Shown here in pieces: positions 26,111 to 37,509 of a stretch of DNA of 64,000 nucleotides (position 1 is the stretch's first letter; every line of letters starts with the position of its first letter). A program made the translations under genes and the position numbers. The stretch spans positions 26,126,888-26,190,887 of the forward strand of contig NC_063260.1 in the NCBI RefSeq assembly GCF_019578655.1, given 5' to 3'. The notes below the pieces were generated by a model that searched no databases, was not told the origin of the DNA, and saw only the letters and a program-made list of their open reading frames with translations. This DNA is from Ricinus communis (taxonomy: Eukaryota; Streptophyta; Magnoliopsida; Malpighiales; Euphorbiaceae).

Positions 26111-27795
26111 TTGTGCTGGTGTGATATGGAGGGCTTCTTTCCCTGTGACTTTGGTCTTTAAATTAATGTTATGTATGAATGATGAAGTATTACCTGTGCC
26201 TCTTATAAGTGGACCAATAGGGAGAGGTCTGTTTTCTGCCCTTCTGAAACACATTTGCTGCTTTTAATTGTTTGTATGGGGAATTATCTTTAGAACTTCA
26301 GTGAACTGCTTCAAATATCTCTCGGGTCCCAACCCCTCACATCCGTCTATGACTGAACATTTACATCCCTTTGAATGATTCCTTATACAGAAGTTGCATA
26401 CTTTACAAGCAATAGAAGTCTATTTACCTCTTTTTGTTGTGACCGTAGCTTGCCTTTCCTCTGGCGAAATGTTTTATGACTCTCAATAGTTACATACAAG
26501 TGTATATAACATAGAAAAGCAGGATGTTCATTACGTGTATGTATGGGATGATCCAAAACCAAATCTCGTTAAATTTTATTTTGTTATGGGATGAACCAAA
26601 TTCCCGTTAAGTTTTATTTTTTCCATTAGAGAGGGCTTGTACATGTCCTGTAATATACCTGTGAATATTCCGCTGCATTTCTAACATTGAGAGGCTCTGT
26701 TTTTTTAATTTTGTTTTTTCTTTTTGTTTTTCTTAATTTTTTTCTACCCACATGATTCTCTATGCTATATCAGTTATGGAAGAGCTTCTTGTAGTTTAAA
26801 CCCTTTCCTCTATTTTTCCAACAGAAGGCAGAATGTATTAATGAATAAGCCCCTAAGGCTTTCTTAGCTGCACCGCAAGCAAAAATGTTAAAAGTTCCTT
26901 CTAACACAGTAATATCTGGTAAGATTGTTAGCTGATAATAGTTTAAGCATCTCCTTTAGAGGTGACATCCCTCCAGACCTTGGGAGTTGCCTAGACCACT
27001 CCATCACGAAGATAGAGGGGAAGTGATAGCAGCATATTTTTGCAGGAGGATGAAAAGCCTGGGTTGTCTCTACTGGAAGCGACCAAGCCACTGCTCCCAC
27101 TAAAGGTCTTATGTTAACTGCAGCATCTGGTGCCAAAGGGGCTCCATCAGAGTTGTTGAAGTCTGGCTCCCTTTAATGGGTTTGGGCTCTAAAAGCCCAT
27201 TGAAACATTCATTATAATGGGTAATTGGTTACCCTAGTGATAATGTTGGACTCGTGCCAAAATCTTGATCTTCCACAAGAAAAATTCTATTCCTAAACAC
27301 AAGCATGGCTCTTGTAACAAAATAAACACAACATTTGCAACATTGTATAAGCGTATTATTATAAACAAAACAATGAAATATTTGTTAAATCCCCTACTTG
27401 AAAAAGGGAGAATTATTTTTGAAAAAAGAAAACCGACAATTTTCCATGAAAATACGGCTTGAACTGCCATGGACAACAAACCTATACAGATTAATAAAAA
27501 GAACCCACTACATAGAGATAGCCCTTTGTTGAGTTCTTTTAATTTATTTTGAGATCTCTAGACCAACTGCTTAAACTTTCAATAGGCTTTTCCAATTTTT
27601 CAGGGGTTTAGCCAACTCTTCTATTCAAACTTAGGGTTTTGCTAGGTTGTGGTACTCTATCATTGTAAGTATATTTTTAATATTTAGACAATTAATCAGT
27701 ATTATTTTTAAATAATTAAATACCATATTTTTTTATAAATAGATAATAAATAAATAAATAAAATAATATATTTAATTGAGTAATAAATAACTAAG

Positions 27796-27798
<3 letters not shown>

Positions 27799-27846
<48 letters not shown>
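27799..27846. repeat. (TA)n microsatellite
   Basis: About 24 uninterrupted TA units in intergenic DNA. Confidence 0.92.
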
Positions 27847-27847
<1 letters not shown>

Positions 27848-28148
27848 CCGATTAGTATTTAATTATTTTTATAAATAATAAAAATTAAATTAAAACTAAT
27901 TTTTAGAAATTTATATAATAAAATATAGCTATAGTAATTTAGAATCACTCTTATCATTTGTCTATTTAGCTAGTTAGACTAGATGACAGCATTTGAATAA
28001 GCATTAGATATCTAAGAGGCATTACTACTTATTCCACCTTACCCATCAATTTTTATATTCATTAGCTTCTTTTTCTTTCCTTTTAATCCAAATTGAAGTC
28101 AAGGCTTTTGGGGAGTACCAAAACTCCTAACTATTTCAAATGTTACAG

Positions 28149-28150
<2 letters not shown>

Positions 28151-28199
<49 letters not shown>
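28151..28199. repeat. Compound (TC)n-(TA)n microsatellite
   Basis: A TC tract of about 29 bases runs directly into a TA tract of about 20 bases. Confidence 0.9.
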
Positions 28200-31100
28200 T
28201 ATAAATTTTATTTCAAATAAAATAAATCATATTTTATTAGTAAAAACAAAATGAAATTTTAAGTGGAGAAAAAGAAACTAATAAAAAATATGCACCCATT
28301 TACAGAACTATCATTTTGCAAAACATTATTAACCAAATCAAATTTATATTCGAGTACCATTTGAACTATCAAACTAATCGCACATGCACTTCAACACCCA
28401 ACCGACCAGATGTATTAAACCTTATTAAGAACAAGAAATCCATTTTGACTACATGAAATCTTCAACTTGCTATTAATTCATTCACAGAATGCATATATAT
28501 AAAACTAAGAAGTGGCCATAATTTGTAAAGATTAAAAACAATAAATATATATGAATAAACAAACAAACATCTGCGCGGAAACTAAGGGGAGTCAAGAAAA
28601 ACTAGACCATTTAAAATGAGATGAGGTCATAAAATAAAAAGAAAAGAGCAAAGCAAGTGAAGCTTAGGTGTATCTCCAGTTCAAGTCATATGCTTTTCTA
28701 TAGGGCACTGTGACCCATGTCTTTTTATGTCTGGCAACGTTGCATTTGGCCTTTTCAATCACGGATTATTAACATTTTCAGTTTGTTCTCTTTTCCTTTA
28801 AACAGAGAAAAATAAATAAACATATCTCTATTTTCCGACCTATCTGATAGTTTTTCCATTTGAAAATTGCACGTGTAAACCCTAACGCAACAAAATTATT
28901 AATACTATAATTGAACTTAATCACTCCCACCCGGCAAAGGGATCGTGCACACGAGTTGGAAAGTAGCTTTTAACTCCCCTAAAATCTGGACTTCCAGTTT
29001 CCTAAACTAAACTCCATTAAGGGCTCAAACACAAAGAGTGACAATCACAATCTGACCTCCACTCAGAAATATCTCCTGCACTGGAGATGACGTGCCCAGT
29101 CGAATCGCCACATGTTTATACAGTAGCTGCTGAGGTGGACATGTCCAAGGTTTGGTTAGTTTTCAGCATTAGATTAATATATCATATGTACTTTAAAACT
29201 CAATGATTTTGTAATCATTCCTCAGACTTCATCTCTTTTCTTTCTAATCATTTAGTTATGTATGTTTGGCCCTTTTTATTTTTATCTAGCTTGCATTCTA
29301 ATGGGATTTGCAACTGGCGACTCTCTGAGGTCTTGTGTTGGGTGTCATGTTCAATTAACTATAATTTCATTTACTTGATGGAATCTCAGGGATGATAATA
29401 CTAGTTTAACATATAGAATTTTCTAATAATTATTTACTTACATTATATGATCATTTAATTCATACATGATTTGGCTTTTAAGTATCGCTAAAACATTCTC
29501 AGATTGTGACCATTTGAGTTGATATTTGGGTGCATGTTCAATCCCATTGACTCGATTTAATTAACAGTGGGTGCATTAATAACCAGATGGGATGCCATTA
29601 ATGTAGTTCTGGTTATATAAATAGATAGAATCACGTATCATATTTTTTATTTGTTAGCTAGTAAAGTAAAGCGAAGTGAAAAGAAATCGAATAATTCAAT
29701 AAATAGCGAAGAAGAGTAGCAACTTGCATTTCAAGTTAATAAGGAATGTTATTATTTCTTGCCAATAAATGGTTTTAATATAAAAGATGCCCAATTATTG
29801 ACTGCTAATACTAATACTATGGCAAACATGCCCATAGCAGCCAGCTTAGTTCATAACTTGGCACTTTGGATTTTATACATTATTGTTATACCTTGCATTC
29901 ATGGCAACACCACCGAATAAAAAGACATAATAATATCAAGCTATTCTCCTTTTCTCTTCTGTATAATACAGGATATAAAAGTATGTATTATTTAGTCATT
30001 AATTTATGGGGCACCAATTCATGAATGTTTGTACAAGTATATAAATTATATAGTAGTGAAGCAATTCAACTCAGTTATGTACCTAACACCACTAGAGAGA
30101 TGCAACATGTATTCCAACATCATTTGCTCATTTCGTTACCTAAACCCTAAATTTGAGGGCTTAAAACCACTTTTCGACTACAGTCGTGCATTTACTTTAC
30201 AATAATATTGTTGTTTTATTTGTGAGGATGTCGCATATAATTTTTTTTTTTAAAAATTAAACGACGCGTAATAAAATTAAAAATTAACAAAAAAAACTAT
30301 AGATATCTTTTTGTATTTCAATTCGATCAAAAAAAAAAACCACAAACTAACCTTTAAGTTAATAAAAATAATTTTGTTATTATATGTATTTAGTTCATTA
30401 TTATTCAAATTTGTTATATTTCAATTTAATCAAATGCTATCAAATTTCAGATGTAATTAATAATATTAATAACTTTTATTATATAATTTATGTATAACCA
30501 ACAAATTTAATTTATAATGTTTACTTTAAGAATATAATTTTAAATCCAAATTGAATAATATATTTTTATGACACTCATAATTTAATTTAACATATAGATA
30601 TAAATTCAAACATAATTAACATTTCAAATTCCAATTCATCATCGTCATTTAAATAATTAAAAATAATAGCATAGCTCACACAAACACAAGTGTCCACTAG
30701 CAGTTAGTAAAAAAGGTTTATGAAACTGAAAAGGCTGCTTGGCTATTTCCGCCGTAGCGAAAAAGTAAGGCCTCCAAATACGGGAGCCACGTCATATGCA
30801 CATGGGAAGGTACACGTGTCGGTTGCATAATCGATATGCGTGTACGGCGTAGGTCATGGAACGGTTAGTAAGTGTGCAATATAGGTAAGTGGATCCCACG
30901 ACCTGTAGCCGGTCAGCTACTGTTTTTGATTTTCGAGACAGGTTCCTGTACGGTCCTCTAACAATTGGTTTTCGAATGCAACTTCTCTTCCAAAAAAAAA
31001 AAAAAAAAGAAATACAACTTCTCTTAATGCATTTTTTAAATTTGAATATTTGAATATTTAATAGCAATTTTAATCATATAGATTTAAAATTAATATATAA

Positions 31101-34100
31101 ATTATAAATATTACTTATTATGCTCAACTTAAAAATAAAAGCATCGTGATCTATATTAATAGCCTTTGTTAATTTAATCCATTTATTTTACCCTTTCACC
31201 GTCTAAAATTGACAATTTTGTCGTCTATGACATGGTCTTGATGGTCGAGTCATCGACAATGTTGCTACCACAGTATAACATCAAACACAACCAAATCTCT
31301 TTATCTCTTTCTCATTTGTTTCTTCTTCTTTCTTCTTTTGTTTTCCTAATTAAAGAGAAATCTTAATTTGAATATAAATATATGTTATTTAACAGATATT
31401 GAAACATAAAATATTTATTTCTTCTTTCTGAGTTGCTATTGGAAACTTATGTATATGATAATTCTCTCTAATTCCCACAAGAATAGTTAAAGAAAGGAGA
31501 AAAGGAATTAATAATAGAAATGATGGGATTTGGGTGGGTTGTGTGGCTCAAAGCTTAATAATATTGAAGCAATCTAGGAGACGATGCAAAAATTGACTTA
31601 AAACGACTCTGATTACATAAACGTTAAAACACCGCATAATAATTGCTATAAGAAAATGATCGTAATTTGGGAAGCCAAAACAAAACAAAACAAAAATCAA
31701 GGCAAATTGTTAATGTTAACAGCTTGGATCGAAACCTTTCAATGGATTTTGTCGATTCCCATGTACTTCTTTCCTTGTTTCTTTATTATTGTTTCTTCTG
31801 CTTCTGCTTCTGTTTTGACAAACTCCAAGACTTCTCACTTTTTTTTTAAATAAATAAAAATAAAAAATATTTGGTATCCTTTAAATTTTGAATCAGCTTT
31901 CTGGGTTCTTTCTATACATGGAAATTTAATCAAAATCACATTAAATATAATATGAAAGTTTTATTATTTGATTATGATCTATTAAATTGATGGCAATTTC
32001 ATGTCTCTCTAATTATTTTTTAACATCATGTTTTATCTTTTAAATATACTATATAATTTTACAGCTTGATTTATACATTTTGTAATGCATATATTGATTC
32101 AGAGATTACCTACTATTTTCAACATTGTGAATTTATTATTACCCAGTTGGCCAATATTGTAGGGCATTCGTTTTTTTTCTTTCTTTTAAATATGACTTTT
32201 TTAAATGGAAAAATCTATAGTGTCTCCTTTTTTGAGGTACTTCTTAAAGAAAAAAAATTTATTCATTATACTTGTCTCAAAAACCGAATAAAAAATAAAA
32301 AGGAAAATAAAATACTAAATATAAATGGTAAAAAAAAAAAAAAAAACAATGTCATCCATAAATTTCAAGAAAACCACAATGCATGTAAATGTTAAAACTG
32401 ATCATATGACCCTAATTAATATCTCTTGATATATATTATGAGTGTTGAAAAGGATAAACTTGTATCCCACAAACTACAAATGTTCTAATTAATCTAGAAA
32501 AGAATAATTTTGTTTTTTTATGGTTCTTCCAGCCGAAATGCCGGTTAGGCCACAAGTTCACATCCTTGATGTCAATTTCTGAAAGTCTGAAAATGTTAAT
32601 GAGATGGTTACAATATCATATGATATGGGATAATTAATTGGCAAGACTCCACATTAATCGATCAAGCTTAATCCTAAGCCACTCAAAAGTATCCATTTCC
32701 GAATATCTACCAACAGAAGGTAGCTATCCATCAAATATTACACAAATAATAAGTGACCGAGCACTACCCATCACTGCATAATCCAAATTGGATTATAGAA
32801 CAAAACGGCAAAATGATTGGGGAAGTTGTCTGATTTTTCTTTTTCTTTTTCTTGAATTTTATGTACTTTCTTTTACTAGTCAATGATGCAAACCCTGGAA
32901 AAGATATCTTAGCTTTGATAATGAGAATCCACCAACCAGTGATATAGTGACACTATAGAACAAAATAAAAACCACCTTTTGAAGGGTTGGGCTGTTGCTA
33001 AATAGAACAAGCTATACCTAACAGCATATTGCTCTACAATAATAAGTCTATCTACCATTTGAACATGACCATTTTCAGAAATGCCAAACTTCTTCATGTT
33101 GGGATCCTTTTTATTCTCTCCTCTCCTTCACTTCGATGATGCCAAATGAATTATTTATTCCCCTTCAAGTATTAACATCTAAATTTGAACGATCATATTT
33201 CCCTTTTTTACTTTTCAAATGAAAAACTAAAAAATTTGTCAAAACTAAGCTGTCTTTTAAGCTATAGTATATTCATTGAAACACTACAAACACCCTAACT
33301 TGGTACTTGGAAAAGTTATTTTGGTTGATCGGCAGAACAAACAAATTACGAGTTAGAAATTGTATGATAAATTTTTATTTTTTTTAGTTACTAACTGATG
33401 TCGAGCTGGTAATTCTTTGGTCAATACTTGAATATCTGCAAAACAAGAAAAATTAAATGGACTAAGCTTTATGCTAAAGACCATTATAGTTCATTATCAA
33501 TAATAGGAGTGTGTTTCTCTCTTTATAGATTTTTCTTGGACGAAAATATAGACCATATCTCAAATAATAAAAAACTTTTATTTTTTATTCTTTTTTTTTT
33601 TTTTTTGCAAGGGTGTCAAGAGTGGATAAGAGTATATCAATCCGAGTTATAGAAGACATGGTAACTCGCAAAAGGTGATAATTTCGCAGATAACTTTTCC
33701 ACCACCGTAAACTTACATTGTAAAGGAATTATTATTACATGAAACAAGTAAAATCTATCTTTTATGTAATAGACGGACAAGAAAGAAGCAACTTGGTACA
33801 GCCAATACAAGCTGTAACCGTCAAAAGGTCTTTGTTTCATGCAAATGGAGGAAAAGAGTGAAGTTAAATTAATAAAAGAGTAGAAAGTACAGGCAGCAAG
33901 TTGCCCATATAATTCTGGCTCTGCTACATTTTGTTGCGACTCATGGAAGGTAGCATGGGTATCTGCAATCAACAGTGAATTTATTAAATAACAAAAATAT
34001 CAGAAAACTACACCGTTGCGTCTGCCCAAAAACAAATTTTTTAATTAATATATTGCAGTAATAATTTAATATAATAAACTAAGTGGACAAAGCCAGTGAG

Positions 34101-35552
34101 AGCAAAACTACAAACGGGGGCGGCTGCTTTGTTCGACTCGTCGACCGACAAGTTTGGCCCAAACCAGTTAACAGGCCGGATCCATTAATAGGGGCCCAGA
34201 ATATGATTTTGATTTTACTATCTTGTCCTCGCATCAATTTCTCTTTTCCCCCTATTCGTGTGTATAATAAAGGTGTAATGGCAATTTAGTTGAGAGTAGT
34301 CACGAATTCTGAACAACTACTAATAATAGAATGACTCGAAAGAATTAAGAATTTGACTGCTTCTTTTTCCATTTTTTATTTTTTTTGGGTTTCGTGGTTG
34401 GGTTCAATCATTAAGGATAATGACACTTAATTATTAATGGCAAACACCTAAATATGGGCATAGTCGGTGAAGTATGATACTATTATAGCAGTTGATGAGA
34501 AACCATTTTCTACTTTAAATAAGTAATAAATATATTTTAGTAGTATTTTTCAGAATGGTTATCTTTATTTATATTTTTGTAATTCGGAATCCATTGCAAT
34601 GTTTCATAAATAATAAGATATTTATACATTTTAGGGCCAGGGTTTATTTTCATTTTCAACCCAAAAACATTTGTGATTATAACTTAAATGCAACATAGGT
34701 TTGAAAAGCAAAGATGAGAAAAAAAATGATAGGTGATGATTTTTCTTTGCTTTTTTTCCTTTCTAATGCAGAATGTATAACTATAGAGTTTTTCAACTAA
34801 TTGTGATGCAACTCTAATCTTAAAGAGCAAATACAAAGGCATTAACTCAACAATTTTATTCAAACCGTATTAATAAAAAATTTAAGAGTACTACTTTTCA
34901 AGGTACAAAATCACGTACATTACAGAATGCACGGAAAGAATGCATTAATGGTCTTCCTTTTTTCGTATGGTCCTCAGGACAACAACATTCCAGAACTTGT
35001 CAACTTTCTTATGAGGAAGGTTAAATCACATTTGAATTTTCAACTTCTCCATTAAATTGCTTTTAATTATATTCGCCAACTGTTTTCAATTTGCATTTAG
35101 CTATTAAACCTAATACTATATTATAACAAAGCTTAGGACGTGCTAAATTGATTTTAATACTGAATCTTCCATTATTATAGCCCTTCAGGACAAATTCTAC
35201 CACCCTGACAGTTTCTTTTACACAAAGTATAATTTCAAGCTCCACCAGTTTAATCTTAAGAGAAACACGGTAAATTTTAAATGGCTGAAAATTGTAGAGG
35301 AACAACCTTAATTAATACATGGTGCCAAATCCTAGGTTGCCTGTTGGCTGCTGCCACGTTACTTCCAGCTGTAAATTCACAGAAAGATAATACTCCATAG
35401 TAAAACTGTAGCGGTCTCTACGTCTAAATGACCAAAACGCCCTTCATTCTGTCTTAGGGGTAATTAAGTGAATTAATGAGGTATTAACCATATTTAATCA
35501 AATGAAAAGGTATTCTTAGTCAAAGTTAAGACTGAACCAAAGTGTCCGGTCT

Positions 35553-35675
35553 CACGTGACCTGAATCCCTAATTCCAAGAACCAAAATCTCTTGCTTAGT
35601 CAGACCGGTCCATTGTTTTATTGAACCGTATTCCTTTTACCGGGCCCACTAGGCCACGTGTAAGAATCACACGTG
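35553..35675 (+). promoter_or_regulatory. Cluster of three G-boxes upstream of the CRF gene
   Basis: CACGTG occurs at 35,553-35,558, 35,655-35,660 and 35,670-35,675. The last two form an inverted pair GCCACGTGT...CACACGTGCC typical of coupled ABRE/G-box elements bound by bZIP or bHLH factors. They lie roughly 200-325 bases upstream of the likely TATA box. Function is inferred from the motif only. Confidence 0.55.
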
Positions 35676-35751
35676 CCCTTTATGCGGCGCCTCGTTAAAT
35701 TTATCTAACGCCTTCGCCGGAGTCACCTCCAGTTCTTGACCGATTGTCTTA

Positions 35752-35767
35752 ACACGACATGTCGTGT
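35752..35767. promoter_or_regulatory. 16-bp perfect palindrome in the CRF promoter
   Basis: ACACGACATGTCGTGT is a perfect palindrome about 105 bases before the likely TATA box. Such symmetry fits a dimeric transcription-factor site. Which factor binds is unknown. Confidence 0.6.
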
Positions 35768-35872
35768 AGTACAAAAACTAAATAAAAAAAATATTTGGTA
35801 ATTAGTGATATGAAAAATATTAAAATAAGTGATTGAACCGGGTTTTGCTATTATATGGCTTATTTGGGATCC

Positions 35873-35879
35873 TATAAAG
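35873..35879 (+). promoter_or_regulatory. Likely TATA box of the CRF gene
   Basis: TATAAAG is followed about 30-60 bases later by CT-rich sequence, the usual leader character. It implies a 5' UTR of roughly 660 bases unless it is spliced. Transcript ends were not available. Confidence 0.5.
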
Positions 35880-36514
35880 TAGCAACCAAACTGTAGTCTT
35901 TCTCTTTAACTTTCATTCAAGAATTAAGAGTGTCTCTGCTACTCAAACTCTCTCTCCGTTTTTGCTCTCTTTATACAAAATCGTTGCCTAGACAATAAAA
36001 AGCAGTCCTTTTATTTTCCTCCAACAGCGGTGGTGGTGATTCGTGACATATATTCGATTATTCCTTCTCTTTTCTCTTTTGGGTTTCTTTCTTTTCTCTT
36101 TTGTTTCTTTAACTCTGCAACTTTCCAAGAAAAATTGTTGCTTTTGCTTCGGGTCACAAGTATCAGTTCTTGAGTGCCTCTCTCTATCATTTACTTTCTC
36201 CATAACTGCGTGTCTGCTCTTTGCCGTACTCTTTGTTTCTTTAAATCTTAACCAAGTTTGGGTTAATTTTAGTCTAGTTAACACTTTTCCACTTATCTCA
36301 TACTTTTCTTTCCAGTGTAACACTTTCCTTGAAATTTCTCGTCCTTTGATAACACAAAACCTTTTTGAACCATTTCAAGCTTCTCTTTAACGTTGTAGCT
36401 TTCTTTATATCCTCTGTCTGTCTTTCTTTAAATCTTTATTCTCCCTCGTGTCACAGGAGGAATCTTTATTCTCTTCTATTTCACTGCTCTCCTCCTACTC
36501 TCAGTTTACTTTCA

Positions 36515-36550
36515 ATGCCCAAAACCCACAAGAATCAAGAAAACAAGTAA
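36515..36550 (+). CDS. Upstream ORF (11 codons) in the CRF leader
   Basis: The only ATG I found between the likely TATA box and the main start opens an 11-codon frame, [11 protein letters not shown], ending TAA at 36,548-36,550. That is 17 bases before the CRF start at 36,568 and in a different frame. It could lower or condition CRF translation. Translation of the uORF is not shown by sequence alone. Confidence 0.45.
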   Translation: MPKTHKNQENK

Positions 36551-36567
36551 AAAGAGAAGAAATAAAA

Positions 36568-37509
36568 ATGAATCAAATCAAGTTCAGCGAGCACAAAAAT
36601 CAAACCAAGCTTACAACACCATTACCAGATACAAAACCACCAAAAGTTGTTCGAATAACAGTAACAGACTCTTACGCTACTGACTCTTCTAGCGACGAAG
36701 AATCAGAAAATGAATTCTGTAGTAGACGACGACGGAGAGTGAAAAGATTCGTCAACGAGATTACGATAGAGTCATCCTGTTCAAGCCCAAATGACGTTGT
36801 TTTTACAAGCAAATGTAAGAAGGCTAACCGGAGAAAGTTTTCCGCCGAAAAATCATCTCCATCGAGCATTCTTCCGGTGAAAAATACTACTACAGTGGGG
36901 AAGAAGTTTAGAGGTGTCAGACAGAGACCTTGGGGAAAATGGGCGGCGGAGATCAGAGATCCTCTGCGACGTGTACGGTTATGGCTAGGTACTTACGATA
37001 CTGCTGAAGAGGCTGCTATAGTATATGACAACGCGGCTATTCAGTTACGTGGATCTGACGCGCTCACTAATTTTATCACCCCTCCAGCGAAATTATCGGA
37101 GCCCAGTAACTCTGGTGAGGAGTCTCAAAATGTCTGCTCTCCGATATCTGTACTCCGATTTCCTTCCTCAACTTCATCCAACGAAGAAGCCGAATCACAA
37201 GGCGCTGTCTTCTCTAGTAAAGAAAATAATGAAATCCGAGATATGAAAGAAGAGTCTAGTGTGTCGGAGAATTTCTCGGAGTGTTCATCAATGTTTCCAA
37301 ATTATTTTTTTGACTTTCAGACTTCTATGCGCGATATTTTTGAGGAGACTAATATGGTTCAAGACGGTTTCTTGAGTGATGATTTGGGCGATATGTTTCT
37401 TGATACTAGTGTTGATTTCGGTTTCGGATTGTCCAGCTGGAATAACACGCAAGACAATTTTCAAGACATCGCGGATTTGTTTGGGTCGGATCCTCTTATT
37501 GCCATTTGA
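36568..37509 (+). CDS. AP2/ERF transcription factor, cytokinin response factor (CRF) type
   Basis: Nuclear transcription factor of the ERF family, CRF clade, which acts in cytokinin-linked development and stress responses. Single exon, 313 aa. Order: CRF domain with [19 protein letters not shown] (about 27-45), a basic RRRRRVKRF stretch likely to be a nuclear localisation signal, one AP2 domain (about 114-171; [19 protein letters not shown], then [12 protein letters not shown]), and a CSPISVL motif (191-196), the clade's putative phosphorylation site. The C-terminus is acidic and Ser-rich with [13 protein letters not shown], suggesting activation. The start is the ATG at 36,568; the in-frame extension upstream lacks any ATG. 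The DNA target is expected to be GCC-box-like. The neighbour UBC10 and gene order point to CRF3/CRF4, but the paralogue is not settled. Confidence 0.93.
   Translation: MNQIKFSEHKNQTKLTTPLPDTKPPKVVRITVTDSYATDSSSDEESENEFCSRRRRRVKRFVNEITIESSCSSPNDVVFTSKCKKANRRKFSAEKSSPSSILPVKNTTTVGKKFRGVRQRPWGKWAAEIRDPLRRVRLWLGTYDTAEEAAIVYDNAAIQLRGSDALTNFITPPAKLSEPSNSGEESQNVCSPISVLRFPSSTSSNEEAESQGAVFSSKENNEIRDMKEESSVSENFSECSSMFPNYFFDFQTSMRDIFEETNMVQDGFLSDDLGDMFLDTSVDFGFGLSSWNNTQDNFQDIADLFGSDPLIAI

Larger units (their letters stand above)
26111..35552. other. 9.4-kb intergenic region without a recognised gene
   Basis: The first 500-600 bases are the likely 3' UTR of the E2 gene. AT-rich DNA with two microsatellites (27,799 and 28,151) follows. 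Less AT-rich islands lie near 28,900-29,150, 30,690-31,000, 32,500-33,110 and 34,080-34,290. Short open frames occur in several of them (for example 33,637-33,972 on the minus strand) but carry no domain I recognise. I looked for common conserved plant microRNA sequences and saw none. Confidence 0.5.

Noticed and set aside
26888..27136. Minus-strand open frame with a DAAVN motif, considered as an RNase H/retroelement fragment
   Set aside because: Only the short DAAVN string resembles RNase H-like retroelement domains; the rest shows none of the expected motifs and no flanking transposon structure.
33637..33972. 111-codon minus-strand open frame
   Set aside because: No recognisable domain, no promoter or splice context, and composition typical of chance frames in AT-rich DNA.
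28200..35500. Conserved microRNA precursors in the long gap
   Set aside because: I looked by eye for common conserved plant microRNA sequences on both strands and saw none; lineage-specific microRNAs cannot be excluded without folding and small-RNA data.
36448..36567. N-terminal extension of the CRF frame
   Set aside because: The extension begins at a GTG, contains no in-frame ATG, and family proteins start near the CRF domain.
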